Assembly (NCBI GenBank): GCA_029465975.1
Contig: CM055746.1
Location: forward strand, 22,501 to 86,500
Direction: 5' to 3'
DNA length: 64,000 nt
Source: Dallia pectoralis
Taxonomy: Eukaryota > Chordata > Actinopteri > Esociformes > Umbridae
The notes under the pieces are model-generated. The model was not told where the DNA came from. It did no database searches and saw nothing but the letters and a program-made list of their open reading frames with translations. Position 1 is the first letter of the stretch. Each line of letters opens with the position of its first letter. Positions 51,788-63,486 of the stretch are shown here, piece after piece. The translations under genes and the position numbers were made by a program.

Positions 51788-52960
51788 GGTCAAGTACTAT
51801 TATCTGTTTTCAGATGTTGAGACTGAACCTGAAATAACAGCAGAGTAATGAACATCAGGGGAATTTATGAACTCTGTTAACTATCTGACACCAGTACTTA
51901 AGAAAAGTTTAATGAGCATGTTTCTATGAACATCTTATGAAACCAATTATTGAAGAACACATTACTTGTTAAACCTTGTTGCCAGTTTTCTCCTAGGTGA
52001 GGATTGTTCTACCATGCTGGATGAAAGGCTTACAGAACAACCCTGTCTGCTTGGCTCCATGGTAAGGATCAAGAAAAGCTGATTTGATAAATGCTCTGAT
52101 TTTGTTTTTCCTAAGTTTTTAGTTTTGTTGTTAAACCCACACCAGAGGTTTTGTAGAAACTTTTAACTTAAAGATGGAACACATTCTTCTTTTTTATTTT
52201 ATTGAGTTATTACTTTACTTTGTTTTAAAATGCTTCTGGGTTTAACTTGTAAATATTAAGTGAAAACGATTGCACACCCACATGTTTTTGGTGCTTATTC
52301 AGGTGGTCAGGTTGAATTTGTATTGTAAATGGAGTACGGTGACGTTTCACAAAGAGTACACATGGCATAACATGTTCTTAAACCATTTTGGGGGAAATGA
52401 CAAACATGGTTGATTATGGTTACCAAGGATTGGTTAAAAAAATGTCTCTTTATGAAACGTCACTATTCTGCTGAAGAATGTTTTCACATAGCGCCCCTAT
52501 TTTTCTTTATTGCTAAAGTGGATTCCGCTGTTGAGGAAGCTGAAGAGGTGGGACCCGCTGCTGCCAACTTGCTCTGGTATTTTTTTAAAGGTAGTATGAC
52601 AAATGGTGTAAGTGAGTACATTTCACCAGTATCCCATCACACCTGCTTTGGAAAAAAGTGAGTTTGTAATAGATTGCGGATGACAGTGGGTGTTCCACTA
52701 CCTATTGCAATGGCACTAGAGTTCCTTTACAAGTTTATACTGACATTGAAATGAAAACCAGTTGGCAAAAGTTGTATTTGATGTGGTTATTCTAGCAGAC
52801 ATGGACACCACTAATTTAGTATGAAGTGAGTTAATCACTATTTAGGAATGTAATGTACAATACAAATGTTTTGCCTGAACATGTCGACTTCTGTTAATGA
52901 GAGAATGTTTTAGGAACATGGATATTAATGATTGACAATAAATATTATTTTCATCATACA
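51788..52960 (+). other. crebzf 3' UTR
   Basis: Long AT-rich trailer. AATAAA at 52937-52942, followed by a T-rich downstream element, is the likely polyadenylation signal. An 83-codon open frame at 52410-52661 begins gatgattatggttac and has no recognised similarity. Confidence 0.6.
52937..52942 (+). terminator. Probable crebzf polyadenylation signal
   Basis: AATAAA in gacAATAAAtattat, about 1.15 kb after the stop codon, followed by a T-rich tract. Confidence 0.6.
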
Positions 52961-53352
52961 TGCTTCAGTTATGTATTTTACATTGAATATTGATATTAAC
53001 ACACCTCTTTTTCTCTTTTCAAACAGCAAGCTTTTTCTGCAGACTATATGGTAATGGTCCCTAAACACATGCGGTCTTGTTTGAGTGAAGAGCTACAAAC
53101 GTATTCTGTGCATATGTCTATTAGGTTGATACTTATGTCAATGCAATACTGTTACCTGGTTAGTTGAGTTGTACCTCACTCTGAAAGCTCACTCTTTCAA
53201 ACCTCAAATGTAATAATCTGTTGTATGTTTGTGTAGATCAAGCTACAGACTATCGCAAATCAATTGCAAAGTTGAGTTAAAGGTGCTGCTTCTTAATCAT
53301 CCTTTCATCGATTAATAATCTTAATGAATGGTGTGATTTGCACACCTGATAG
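52961..53352. other. Intergenic, nothing recognised
   Basis: AT-rich spacer between convergent genes. Confidence 0.5.
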
Positions 53353-53580
53353 GTGAAGCCTAATGACGTGAGTGTACATGTAAACATCATATTACACGTC
53401 AAGCCTAATGACGTGAGTGTACATGTAAACATCATATTACACGTCAAGCCTAATGACGTGAGTGTACATGTAAACATCATATTACACATCAAGCCTAATG
53501 ACGTGAGTGTACATGTAAACATCATATTACACATCAAGCCTAATGACGTGATAGTCTACATGTAAACAAATTACACATCC
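53353..53580. repeat. 45-bp minisatellite with CRE half-sites
   Basis: Five copies of caagcctaatgacgtgagtg, tacatgtaaacatcatattacacgt. Each unit holds TGACGTGA, and the junctions of the first copies hold ACGTCA, both CRE/ATF-like half-sites, in the spacer between crebzf and tmem126a. Confidence 0.92.
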
Positions 53581-54166
53581 AAGTTTAAATCTGTCAGGGT
53601 GACACTGCGTACATAGTTGGCCATATCACTGATGTCGCTTTTCTAAAACAAATGTGGATAATGACTTTATGATGCATTCACTATACCACATTTTGTAAAA
53701 CCTGATCCTCTAACTCGCTGTACAGTTACTAGTTATGTAAGTATCTTGATGGCTAATAGTGGACCCACTAGATGCGTTGTGCAGTGTAATGTAAACACAG
53801 TTTGAACCGTGGCTCTGTACTTACTCCATGTTAGAAAGGTTATGCACCAATTTTGCGGCCCATGAGTATTAAACTACAGTTTGTGAATATTAGTTTCAGT
53901 CACTGAAACGTTAAGATAAGACTAGACACTTCCTCAGGCTGTTAGTGGAAAGTATTTCTCAGCCTCAGGTAACAATATGTGCGTCAATATCACTTTATTT
54001 TTTTATTGACAGTTTACAATAGGGTTAAGCGGCATCATAATGATATTTTGATAGAGATGTTGTTTAACTAGCTCAGCAAATGTGAGAATTGTACCTCAAA
54101 TGCTATAACTGTGATTTAGCAATATATAGAAACAAAAACAGAAGATTTAAATTTGGCTAAAAAAAA
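53581..54166 (-). other. tmem126a 3' UTR and convergent intergenic spacer
   Basis: Two AATAAA signals on the minus strand (plus 53994-53999 and 54002-54007) lie about 165 nt after the tmem126a stop. The rest is unremarkable AT-rich DNA. Confidence 0.6.
53994..54007 (-). terminator. Probable tmem126a polyadenylation signals
   Basis: tttatt at 53994-53999 and again at 54002-54007 on the plus strand, i.e. two AATAAA on the minus strand, 160-170 nt downstream of the stop codon. Confidence 0.65.
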
Positions 54167-54365
54167 TTATTCCATAAGTACGTCACTGTCTGGGGTAGAC
54201 AACTGAAGCATCTTCAAGTATGTGTTGAAGTGTCTGGAGCTCAGGTAGGTGCTAAAGAGCACCTGTAGCACTATCACAAAACCCATTTTCCTCAAGACTG
54301 GCTGAGTAATGTTCATCCAAAAACGAAGAATATTTCCCTTCTCTGGCATTGGTGCAGTGTTGTAC
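54167..54365 (-). CDS. tmem126a: tmem126a coding exon 4 (C-terminus, stop)
   Basis: Minus-strand acceptor atcttttcag. Encodes RYNTAPMPEKGNILRFWM, a last hydrophobic segment (MGFVIVLQVLFSTYLSS) and the C-terminus ending SDVLME, with TAA at plus 54169-54167. Confidence 0.93.
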
Positions 54366-57300
54366 CTGAAAAGATTAGCAACATCATTATTGAAAAACAA
54401 ACGCAAGTGTATGATGTCCTGCGAAATACCTGGATTGTGTCAATTATTTATCAATTCAGCGATTTGGGTTCATAAGATGGACATTTTTACTTGCAGAATA
54501 ATTACCTTTTAGCCTGTACATATTAAAGAGTTTTTGATTTTATCTTTACTGGACATAAGTAGTGAATAAATATAGGATGCCACGCACAACCTTATTAGAA
54601 AAATGCTTAACTGGTAAAAATATGCAACTAAGAGAAATGTAACCGTTCTCCTAGAAGGACATTCTTACATACCTTGTTGCAAGGCCTCCATTTACAGGCA
54701 AAGCCAACAAAATAGGGTATATGCCAGCACCAACTGCCCCAACCAGTGCACCTCTTATCAGTACACATGTTGGACAATTAAGGTCACCTAAAAAAGGGAA
54801 TAGAATGCCCGTTTTAGATTACATTAACACAAAAACAGTAATATTTAATTAATTGCAAAGAAACTCACCTGCCAACAATGGTTTGGACACGGCTACATTA
54901 TACATAGCCACTGTTGTCAAGAACGGTAGAACAGCCATTGGGAGACTGGATGTGAAACGCCCTTGGGTGACATTCAGTGCTCTCCTGTATAAGCTATTGG
55001 CTATCAGTCCTGACAATGCTCCATTAGCTCCCAGGTACAGAGGGCCATAGTTAAATATTTTTCTGTGAAACGACAGGGATATTCTGTAGATTGATTTGAA
55101 GTAAACATATGTTGCCCAATTGTGAGACCTATTACACAAACGGGTGAGTGATACGTGAGATATGTAATTCTAGTATGACATATTGATTTGAGACATAATT
55201 CAGCGGTGGCGAAATATCTATTCTGACTGAAGCAATTTGTGTTTCAACCCAGCATATCTCTCCAAGTGCACTTGTCACAGCGGATCTGATCTAAATATGT
55301 CGCAAAAAGCTCTACAATTACATATAGGAGTGAAATGTAAATAGGATGTGTAGTAGGGCTACGTCCATCAATATGAACACATGTTTATGGATAGTGGAGC
55401 ACAACAAACCTTAGTAATGTAGAAAACACACGTTTATGGATAGTGGAGAACAACAAACCTTAGTAATAATGTATAAAACACATGTTTATGGATAGTGGAG
55501 CACAACAAACCTTACACATGTTTATGGATAGTGGAGCACAACAAACCTTACACATGTTTATGGATAGTGGAGCACAACAAACCTTACAGATGTTTATGGA
55601 TAGTGGAGCACAACAAACCTTAGTAATAATGTATAAACACATGTTTATGGATAGTGGAGAACAACAAACCTTAGTAATAATGTATAAAACACATGTTTAT
55701 GGATAGTGGAGCACAACAAACCTTAGTAATAATGTATAAAACACATGTTTATGGATAGTGGAGAACAACAAACCTTAGTAATGTGTAAAACACATGTTTA
55801 TGGATAGTGGAGAACAACAAACCTTAGTAATGTATAAAACACATGTTTATGGATAGTGGAGCACAACAAACCTTAGTAATGTGTAAAACACACATGTTTA
55901 TGGATAGTGGAGAACAACAAACCTTAGTAATAATGTATAAAACACATGTTTATGGATAGTGGAGCACAACAAACCTTAGTAATAATGTATAAAACACATG
56001 TTTATGGATAGTGGAGCACAACAAACCTTACACATGTTTATGGATAGTGGAGCACAACAAACCTTACAGATGTTTATGGATAGTGGAGCACAACAAACCT
56101 TACACATGTTTATGGATAGTGGAGCACAACAAACCTTAGTAATAATGTATAAAACACATGTTTATGGATAGTGGAGCACAACAAACCTTACACATGTTTA
56201 TGGATAGTGGAGCACAACAAACCTTAGTAATAATGTATAAAACACATGTTTATGGATAGTGGAGCACAACAAACCTTAGTAATAATGTATAAAACACATG
56301 TTTATGGATAGTGGAGCACAACAAACCTTAGTAATAATGTATAAAACACATGTTTATGGATAGTGGAGCACAACAAACCTTAGTAATGTGTAAAACACAC
56401 ATGTTTATGGATAGTGGAGAACAACAAACCTTAGTAATAATGTATAAAACACATGTTTATGGATAGTGGAGCACAACAAACCTTAGTAATAATGTATAAA
56501 ACACATGTTTATGGATAGTGGAGAACAACAAACCTTAGTAATAATGTATAAAACACATGTTTATGGATAGTGGAGCACAACAAACCTTAGTAATGTGTAA
56601 AACACACATGTTTATGGATAGTGGAGCACAACAAACCTTAGTAATAATGTATAAAACACATGTTTATGGATAGTGGAGAACAACAAACCTTAGTAATAAT
56701 GTATAAAACACATGTTTATGGATAGTGGAGCACAACAAACCTTAGTAATAATGTATAAAACACATGTTTATGGATAGTGGAGCACAACAAACCTTAGTAA
56801 TAATGTATACAACACATGTTTATGGATAGTGGAGCACAACAAACCTTAGTAATAATGTATAAAACACATGTTTATGGATAGTGGAGCACAACAAACCTTA
56901 GTAATAATGTATAAAACACATGTTTATGGATAGTGGAGCACAACAAACCTTAGTAATAATGTATACAACACATGTTTATGGATAGTGGAGAACAACAAAC
57001 CTTAGTAATGTGTAAAACACATGTTTATGGATAGTGGAGAACCACAAACCTTAGTAATAATGTATAAAACACATGTTTATGGATAGTGGAGCACAACAAA
57101 CCTTACACATGTTTATGGATAGTGGAGCACAACAAACCTTACAGATGTTTATGGATAGTGGAGCACAACAAACCTTACAGATGTTTATGGATAGTGGAGC
57201 ACAACAAACCTTAGTAATAATGTATAAAACACATGTTTATGGATAGTGGAGAACAACAAACCTTAGTAATGTGTAAAACACATGTTTATGGATAGTGGAG

Positions 57301-60013
57301 AACAACAAACCTTAGTAATAATGTATAAAACACATGTTTATGGATAGTGGAGCACAACAAACCTTACACATGTTTATGGATAGTGGAGCACAACAAACCT
57401 TACAGATGTTTATGGATAGTGGAGCACAACAAACCTTAGTAATAATGTATAAAACACATGTTTATGGATAGTGGAGAACAACAAACCTTAGTAATGTGTA
57501 AAACACATGTTTATGGATAGTGGAGAACAACAAACCTTAGTAATAATGTATAAAACACATGTTTATGGATAGTGGAGCACAACAAACCTTAGTAATAATG
57601 TATAAAACACATGTTTATGGATAGTGGAGAACAACAAACCTTAGTAATAATGTATAAAACACATGTTTATGGATAGTGGAGCACAACAAACCTTAGTAAT
57701 AATGTATAAAACACATGTTTATGGATAGTGGAGAACAACAAACCTTAGTAATAATGTATAAAACACATGTTTATGGATAGTGGAGCACAACAAACCTTAG
57801 TAATAATGTATAAAACACATGTTTATGGATAGTGGAGAACAACAAAACTTAGTAATGTATAAAACACATGTTTATGGATAGTGGAGAACAACAAACCTTA
57901 GTAATAATGTATAAAACACATGTTTATGGATAGTGGAGCACAACAAACCTTAGTAATAATGTATAAAACACATGTTTATGGATAGTGGAGAACAACAAAC
58001 CTTAGTAATAATGTATAAAACACATGTTTATGGATAGTGGAGCACAACAAACCTTAGTAATAATGTATAAAACACATGTTTATGGATAGTGGAGCACAAC
58101 AAACCTTAGTAATAATGTATAAAACACATGTTTATGGATAGTGGAGAACAACAAACCTTAGTAATAATGTATAAAACACATGTTTATGGATAGTGGAGAA
58201 CAACAAACCTTAGTAATAATGTATAAAACACATGTTTATGGATAGTGGAGCACAACAAACCTTAGTAATAATGTATAAAACACATGTTTATGGATAGTGG
58301 AGAACAACAAACCTTAGTAATGTGTAAAACACATGTTTATGGATAGTGGAGAACAACAAACCTTAGTAATAATGTATAAAACACATGTTTATGGATAGTG
58401 GAGCACAACAAACCTTAGTAATAATGTATAAAACACATGTTTATGGATAGTGGAGAACAACAAACCTTAGTAATAATGTATAAAACACATGTTTATGGAT
58501 AGTGGAGCACAACAAACCTTAGTAATAATGTATAAAACACATGTTTATGGATAGTGGAGAACAACAAACCTTAGTAATAATGTATAAAACACATGTTTAT
58601 GGATAGTGGAGCACAACAAACCTTAGTAATAATGTATAAAACACATGTTTATGGATAGTGGAGAACAACAAACCTTAGTAATAATGTATAAAACACATGT
58701 TTATGGATAGTGGAGAACAACAAACCTTAGTAATAATGTATAAAACACATGTTTATGGATAGTGGAGCACAACAAACCTTAGTAATAATGTATAAAACAC
58801 ATGTTTATGGATAGTGGAGAACAACAAACCTTAGTAATAATGTATAAAACACATGTTTATGGATAGTGGAGAACAACAAACCTTAGTAATAATGTATAAA
58901 ACACATGTTTATGGATAGTGGAGAACAACAAACCTTAGTAATAATGTATAAAACACATGTTTATGGATAGTGGAGAACAACAAACCTTAGTAATAATGTA
59001 TAAAACACATGTTTATGGATAGTGGAGAACAACAAACCTTAGTAATAATGTATAAAACACATGTTTATGGATAGTGGAGAACAACAAACCTTAGTAATAA
59101 TGTATAAAACACATGTTTATGGATAGTGGAGCACAACAAACCTTAGTAATAATGTATAAAACACATGTTTATGGATAGTGGAGAACAACAAACCTTAGTA
59201 ATAATGTATAAAACACATGTTTATGGATAGTGGAGAACAACAAACCTTAGTAATAATGTATAAAACACATGTTTATGGATAGAAGAGCACAACAAACCTT
59301 AGTAATAATGTATAAAACACATGTTTATGGATAGTGGAGAACAACAAACCTTAGTAATAATGTATAAAACACATGTTTATGGATAGTGGAGAACAACAAA
59401 CCTTAGTAATAATGTATAAAACACATGTTTATGGATAGTGGAGCACAACAAACCTTAGTAATAATGTATAAAACACATGTTTATGGATAGTGGAGCACAA
59501 CAAACCTTAGTAATAATGTATAAAACACATGTTTATGGATAGTGGAGAACAACAAACCTTAGTAATAATGTATAAAACACATGTTTATGGATAGTGGAGC
59601 ACAACAAACCTTAGTAATAATGTATAAAACACATGTTTATGGATAGTGGAGCACAACAAACCTTAGTAATAATGTATAAAACACATGTTTATGGATAGTG
59701 GAGAACAACAAACCTTAGTAATAATGTATAAAACACATGTTTATGGATAGTGGAGCACAACAAACCTTAGTAATAATGTATAAAACACATGTTTATGGAT
59801 AGTGGAGAACAACAAACCTTAGTAATAATGTATAAAACACATGTTTATGGATAGTGGAGAACAACAAACCTTAGTAATGTGTAAAACATATATAAACACC
59901 TACCTGTCGAGCTCAGGCAGCCGCTCAAATCTTTCTGCCAACATTTGAATAACAGCAGCTCGGCTGGAGACTGGGACGCCAGTAACTTCCTTTTCAACGA
60001 CACGTTCTGACAT
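54167..60013 (-). CDS. tmem126a: tmem126a gene: transmembrane protein 126A, 4 coding exons
   Basis: Gene-level entry. Exons on the minus strand are 60013-59904 (110 nt), 55062-54869 (194), 54787-54673 (115) and 54365-54167 (199), total 618 nt = 205 aa, all in phase with GT/AG ends. The family's usual length is about 195 aa. Landmarks: YLGANGALSGLIANSLYRR, LPMAVLPFLTT, CPTCVLIRGALVGAVGAGIYP, LALPVNGG, and a C-terminus with LQLS. About four hydrophobic segments are visible (near residues 44-60, 78-98, 110-132 and 162-182), consistent with a multipass inner mitochondrial membrane protein. TMEM126A is an assembly factor for complex I (the ND4-containing module), and human loss causes optic atrophy 7. 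LQLS near the C-terminus and length favour 126A over 126B. Intron 1 (4.8 kb) is almost entirely minisatellite. Confidence 0.94.
54673..54787 (-). CDS. tmem126a: tmem126a coding exon 3
   Basis: Minus-strand acceptor ccttttttag; donor ACAAG|GTATGT. Encodes GDLNCPTCVLIRGALVGAVG, then IYPILLALPVNGGLATR, with the CPTC pair conserved in TMEM126A and a hydrophobic segment. Confidence 0.94.
54869..55062 (-). CDS. tmem126a: tmem126a coding exon 2
   Basis: Minus-strand acceptor gtttcacag; donor GGCAG|GTGAGT. Encodes IFNYGPLYLGANGALSGLIA, NSLYRRALNVTQGRF and the segment LPMAVLPFLTTVAMYNV. This is the best conserved block of the family. Confidence 0.95.
55063..55376 (-). other. tmem126a intron 1, unique part next to exon 2
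   Basis: Short non-repetitive stretch between exon 2 and the array. No feature. Confidence 0.6.
55377..59880. repeat. 52-bp minisatellite filling tmem126a intron 1 (4.5 kb)
   Basis: About 90 copies of acatgtttatggatagtgga, gcacaacaaaccttag, taataatgtataaaac. Shorter units lack the taataatgtataaaac part (about 30-36 bp), giving acc-ttacacatg or ttacagatg junctions. Unit types gcacaac and gaacaac alternate in blocks. On the transcribed strand the array starts about 25 bp after the exon-1 donor. Confidence 0.97.
59904..60013 (-). CDS. tmem126a: tmem126a coding exon 1 (start)
   Basis: ATG at plus 60013-60011. Encodes MSERVVEKEVTGVPVSSR, then AERFERLPELDR. Donor GACAG|GTAGGT, phase 2, joins exon 2 in frame (ELDRKIFNYG). 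The sequence upstream of the ATG (actaaaa) is non-coding. Confidence 0.9.
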
Positions 60014-60596
60014 TTTTAGTAAGATTCACTGCAACACATTAGCAATTTGGTTTAATAACCCTTCCATTAATGTCAATGTGACCAATAATGACGGCCTGAA
60101 TGAACATGGGACATTTAGGGTTAAATCTGTAGGTTTAAGTATATGCCTACATACTATAGGTTAGTTTACAGTACACACTACTAGGTTAGGTTACAGAACA
60201 CACTACTTACTTTAATATAATGTTTAATGTGCTGTTAACGCGTGAGAGTTTCAATATATTGTAGGAAGGGCGCAGCCATTTCGAATCACGTGACCTGGAG
60301 TGAACTGTGAACTCACACAAAAGGGGCGTGGACTAAACTTTGCCTTGCCATTGGACGAAATTACCTGTCAGTAAAAGGGTTGCCAGGATCCAACCTCTTG
60401 GTTGCTACGGTAAAACTGGACGCTTTATTCAACTCGTGGTTTTAATATTGCAATAAAAATGTGGTCATTTTACACAGCTGTCAAGAAGCAGACAAGATAG
60501 GATGAGGATTATTATTAGGATGAGGAGGCTCCAGATAGGAATGATGAATGAAGGAATGTAGCAAATGTACAGGGGTTAGGTAGGGGTCATGTCATG
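60014..60596 (-). promoter_or_regulatory. tmem126a upstream region with E-box (TCACGTGACC)
   Basis: Contains TCACGTGACC at about 60286-60295, a palindromic E-box of the USF/TFE3/TFEB (CLEAR-like) type, 273 bp before the start codon, within a locally GC-richer stretch with ggaagggcgcagccat. A promoter role is inferred from position only. Confidence 0.45.
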
Positions 60597-61032
60597 TGTT
60601 AATATAATAATTTCAGCTGGTTCTGTCTATTTAATATAATAATTTCAGCTCGTTCTGTCTTATTAATATAATAATTTCAGCTGGTTCCGTCTTATTAATA
60701 TAATAATTTCAGCTGGTTCTGTCTTATTAATATAATAATTTCAGCTGGTTCTGTCTTATTAATATAATAATTTCAGCTGGTTCTGTCTTATTAATATAAT
60801 AATTTCAGCTGGTTCCGTCTTATTAATATAATAATTTCAGCTGGTTCTGTCTTATTAATATAATAATTTCAGCAGGTTCCGTCTTATTAATATAATAATT
60901 TCAGTTCTGTCTTAATAATATAATAATGTATTCAGGTTCTGTCGTATTAATATAATAAATTCAGCTGGTTCTGTCTTATTAATATAATAATTTTAGAAGG
61001 TTGTGTCTCATTAATATAATCATTTCAGCTGG
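60597..61032. repeat. ~31-bp minisatellite upstream of tmem126a
   Basis: About 13 copies of ttaatataataatttcagct, ggttctgtctta, with ttccgtc and shortened variants near the right end. Confidence 0.95.
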
Positions 61033-61896
61033 CTCACCGACACCCTGTCACATTTCTTTACAGACAGGCAGCTGATCTTGCTAATAGCAATGCTGATATG
61101 TACTGTCAGACAGGGGCTGAAATCCCGGGGGGGACAGGGGGGACACGACCCCCCCAACCCTAGGAGAAATATGATATGTCCCCCCCCCCAATAAATCACT
61201 GTCAACATAACTGTGTAATTTCAATATTATCAATAATACGCAATGAAAGCGCTTTGTTGATTATGGACACTATTGTGCTTTTTTAGTTTCAAAAGATTGC
61301 GAACCCTGCCCTTGGTCCCACAATGGTTTGATCCACAGGCAATGTTAACGTTGTCTCGTGAACATTAGGTCGTGATTAAGGGGAATCGCGCTCTTCTCAG
61401 TTACATTAAGCCTGGCTGAGAAAAGGAGGGGTTTTATAAGTCACTACAGTACAAAGTTAAAATGTTTTCGATTATATTTAACGTTGTAACTTTAAATATA
61501 TTTAGTACATTCTATAGTGTTAATATTAATCTGGGAACAATGTGGCTGATTTGCTCGGAAAGAATATGTGAACAAGTTACAAATGAATCTGTGTTAACTC
61601 CTGTAAAAAGGTTTAGCTTATTTTTTCTGTAAATCTATCTAACATATTTTGATTTCTTATGTATTAATTTAAGATTAACAATGACCGACCAACAGAGGAG
61701 AAACCAGGGAGACTATATAGACATATATACAGACATAACGAGCACAAATACCAACAGGTGTAAACAGTTACACTGGACAGGAAAGAAAAGGGCATTTCAT
61801 ATAAGTGACCGGGTAGCAGGAAAATACAAAAGGGAAACGGGTAAAAGTGGCCGGGGAGCTGGAAAAACAAAGGCCAGAACATACATACAGCACAGA
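61033..61896. other. Intergenic DNA with G/C homopolymer runs
   Basis: At 61126-61190 runs of G (ggggggg, gggggg) are followed by runs of C (ccccccc, ccccccccc), able to pair as a hairpin or form G-quadruplex. An 83-codon frame at 61681-61932 has no recognised similarity and ends inside the hAT end. Confidence 0.6.
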
Positions 61897-61904
61897 CATG
61901 AAAC

Positions 61905-63478
61905 TAGGGGTGTGCGATATGACGATATTTAATCGTGGACGATTAAAATGTCTCCACGATTCACTTTTTCGGAAATATCGTAGAATCGCGCTCCAGTGCA
62001 CGTTCAATTAGATGCAGATCTATGGCGTTTTTTCAGCTACGTATCAACATGCAATGCGCGGTGCGCTAGATGTCGGCGTGTTAACACTAGAAGCGCCAAC
62101 AGCCCATGCCCGCGGGCGTTGCAGTTAGTAATTAAAATAAATATATAATGTTGAAAAGCTACAGCCTTGTTCTTCCATGACTTTTCCTAAATACGTGCAT
62201 TTTACCTTGTCCCGTTTTCAGAAACTGGATGCGTTTTGGTCTGATCTCGTTTTGGTCCGATCTATATTGGACACCGTTTTGGTCTGGTCTTTATGAAACT
62301 GGGTCCGTTTTGGTCTGGTCTATATAAAACTGGATGCGTTTTGGTCTGGTCTACATGAAACTGGACGCGTTTTGGTCTGGTCTACATGAAACTTGACGCG
62401 TTTTGGTCCGATCTATATGAAACTGGATATATGTAACCGATTAATTTGCTGCGGTCTCATGTGCACTCATAACATCACTAATGAACACTCTGCGCAGTGC
62501 AACCGGTTAGTATGCGTGTCCTGCTCAGGCAGACAAAAGCTGCGAGATATACATAGATAATAGATTGATTGGCTTGGTTGAATTTGAATGAACTAGAAAA
62601 AAGAGGTAGGCCTACGTTTATAAAGAAATATATGTTTTACTAAATAAACAGAACGAAAATATAAAACGAAATTGATTAATGTATCTACCGGGTAACAGCA
62701 GAATATACCCGACCGTGACCAATATACAAACTGTGTTGTAAAATACGTGTTTCATTGTCTATAGTGCCTTAGTTACTGGGCTGTAATTACTATAATACAT
62801 TTTACAAATGTAAATGATCAAATTATACACTGTAGCCTAATGTTTTTATTTCAACAGTCTGTGTTGCAATATATACGGCCAATCATGCGCAAATCATTTG
62901 ATTGCGCGTCGCTTGTGATCTCAAATGTTTTAGCATTTATTACATCAAAATAGGACATACAGTTTGATTGATTTTAATTTATTCGATCTTTAGAAATTTA
63001 AATATCATAGCCTGTGCATTTTAAAATCATGGTTTTCATTTTGTATTGTATGGCTACATAAGACAATAAATAGGCTACATACTATTTTAGTAAAATGTTT
63101 TACTGCATAATTCACAATTCATTTAATTCAGGATGATAACACAGTAGATCATCTGATGCTGTAGATGGATGGCAGGTTACACAGTGAATGGATGGTGAAG
63201 TTGCGGATGAGAATGAAGGTGCTTCTTTGCACCATTGCACTTCCTTTAAATATACACGTGATTAAAATATGCTACTTTAATTTTTTTTCCCTTTTATGTT
63301 TTGTTACCTTGTAACGCTATATTCTTTAAATGGAGATATAATTTGCTTGTATTGCAGCTCAGTAATTAGCAAAATAGTCTTAAAAAGCAACATGAAAAAG
63401 AATCGTGATAAAATCGTGAATCGTGATTTTTCCTGAAAAAATCGTGATATGATATTTTTCCCATATCGCCCACCCCTA
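61905..63478. mobile_element. hAT-type non-autonomous element, 1.57 kb, 8-bp TSD
   Basis: The ends TAGGGGTGTGCGATAT and, complemented, TAGGGGTGGGCGATAT are inverted repeats. Target duplication catgaaac at 61897-61904 and 63479-63486. Subterminal atcgtg/cacgat words. No transposase. The ends are related to those of the element at 19677-25292. Confidence 0.93.
62226..62430. repeat. 31-bp tandem repeat inside the hAT element
   Basis: About six copies of cgttttggtctggtctatat, gaaactggatg with substitutions (gtccgatct, acttgacg). Confidence 0.88.
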
Positions 63479-63486
63479 CATGAAAC

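Noticed and set aside
52410..52661. 83-codon frame after crebzf
   Set aside because: Lies in the 3' UTR, no known similarity, no splice support.
61681..61932. 83-codon basic frame ending in the hAT inverted repeat
   Set aside because: No recognised similarity; the frame ends only by running into the transposon end.
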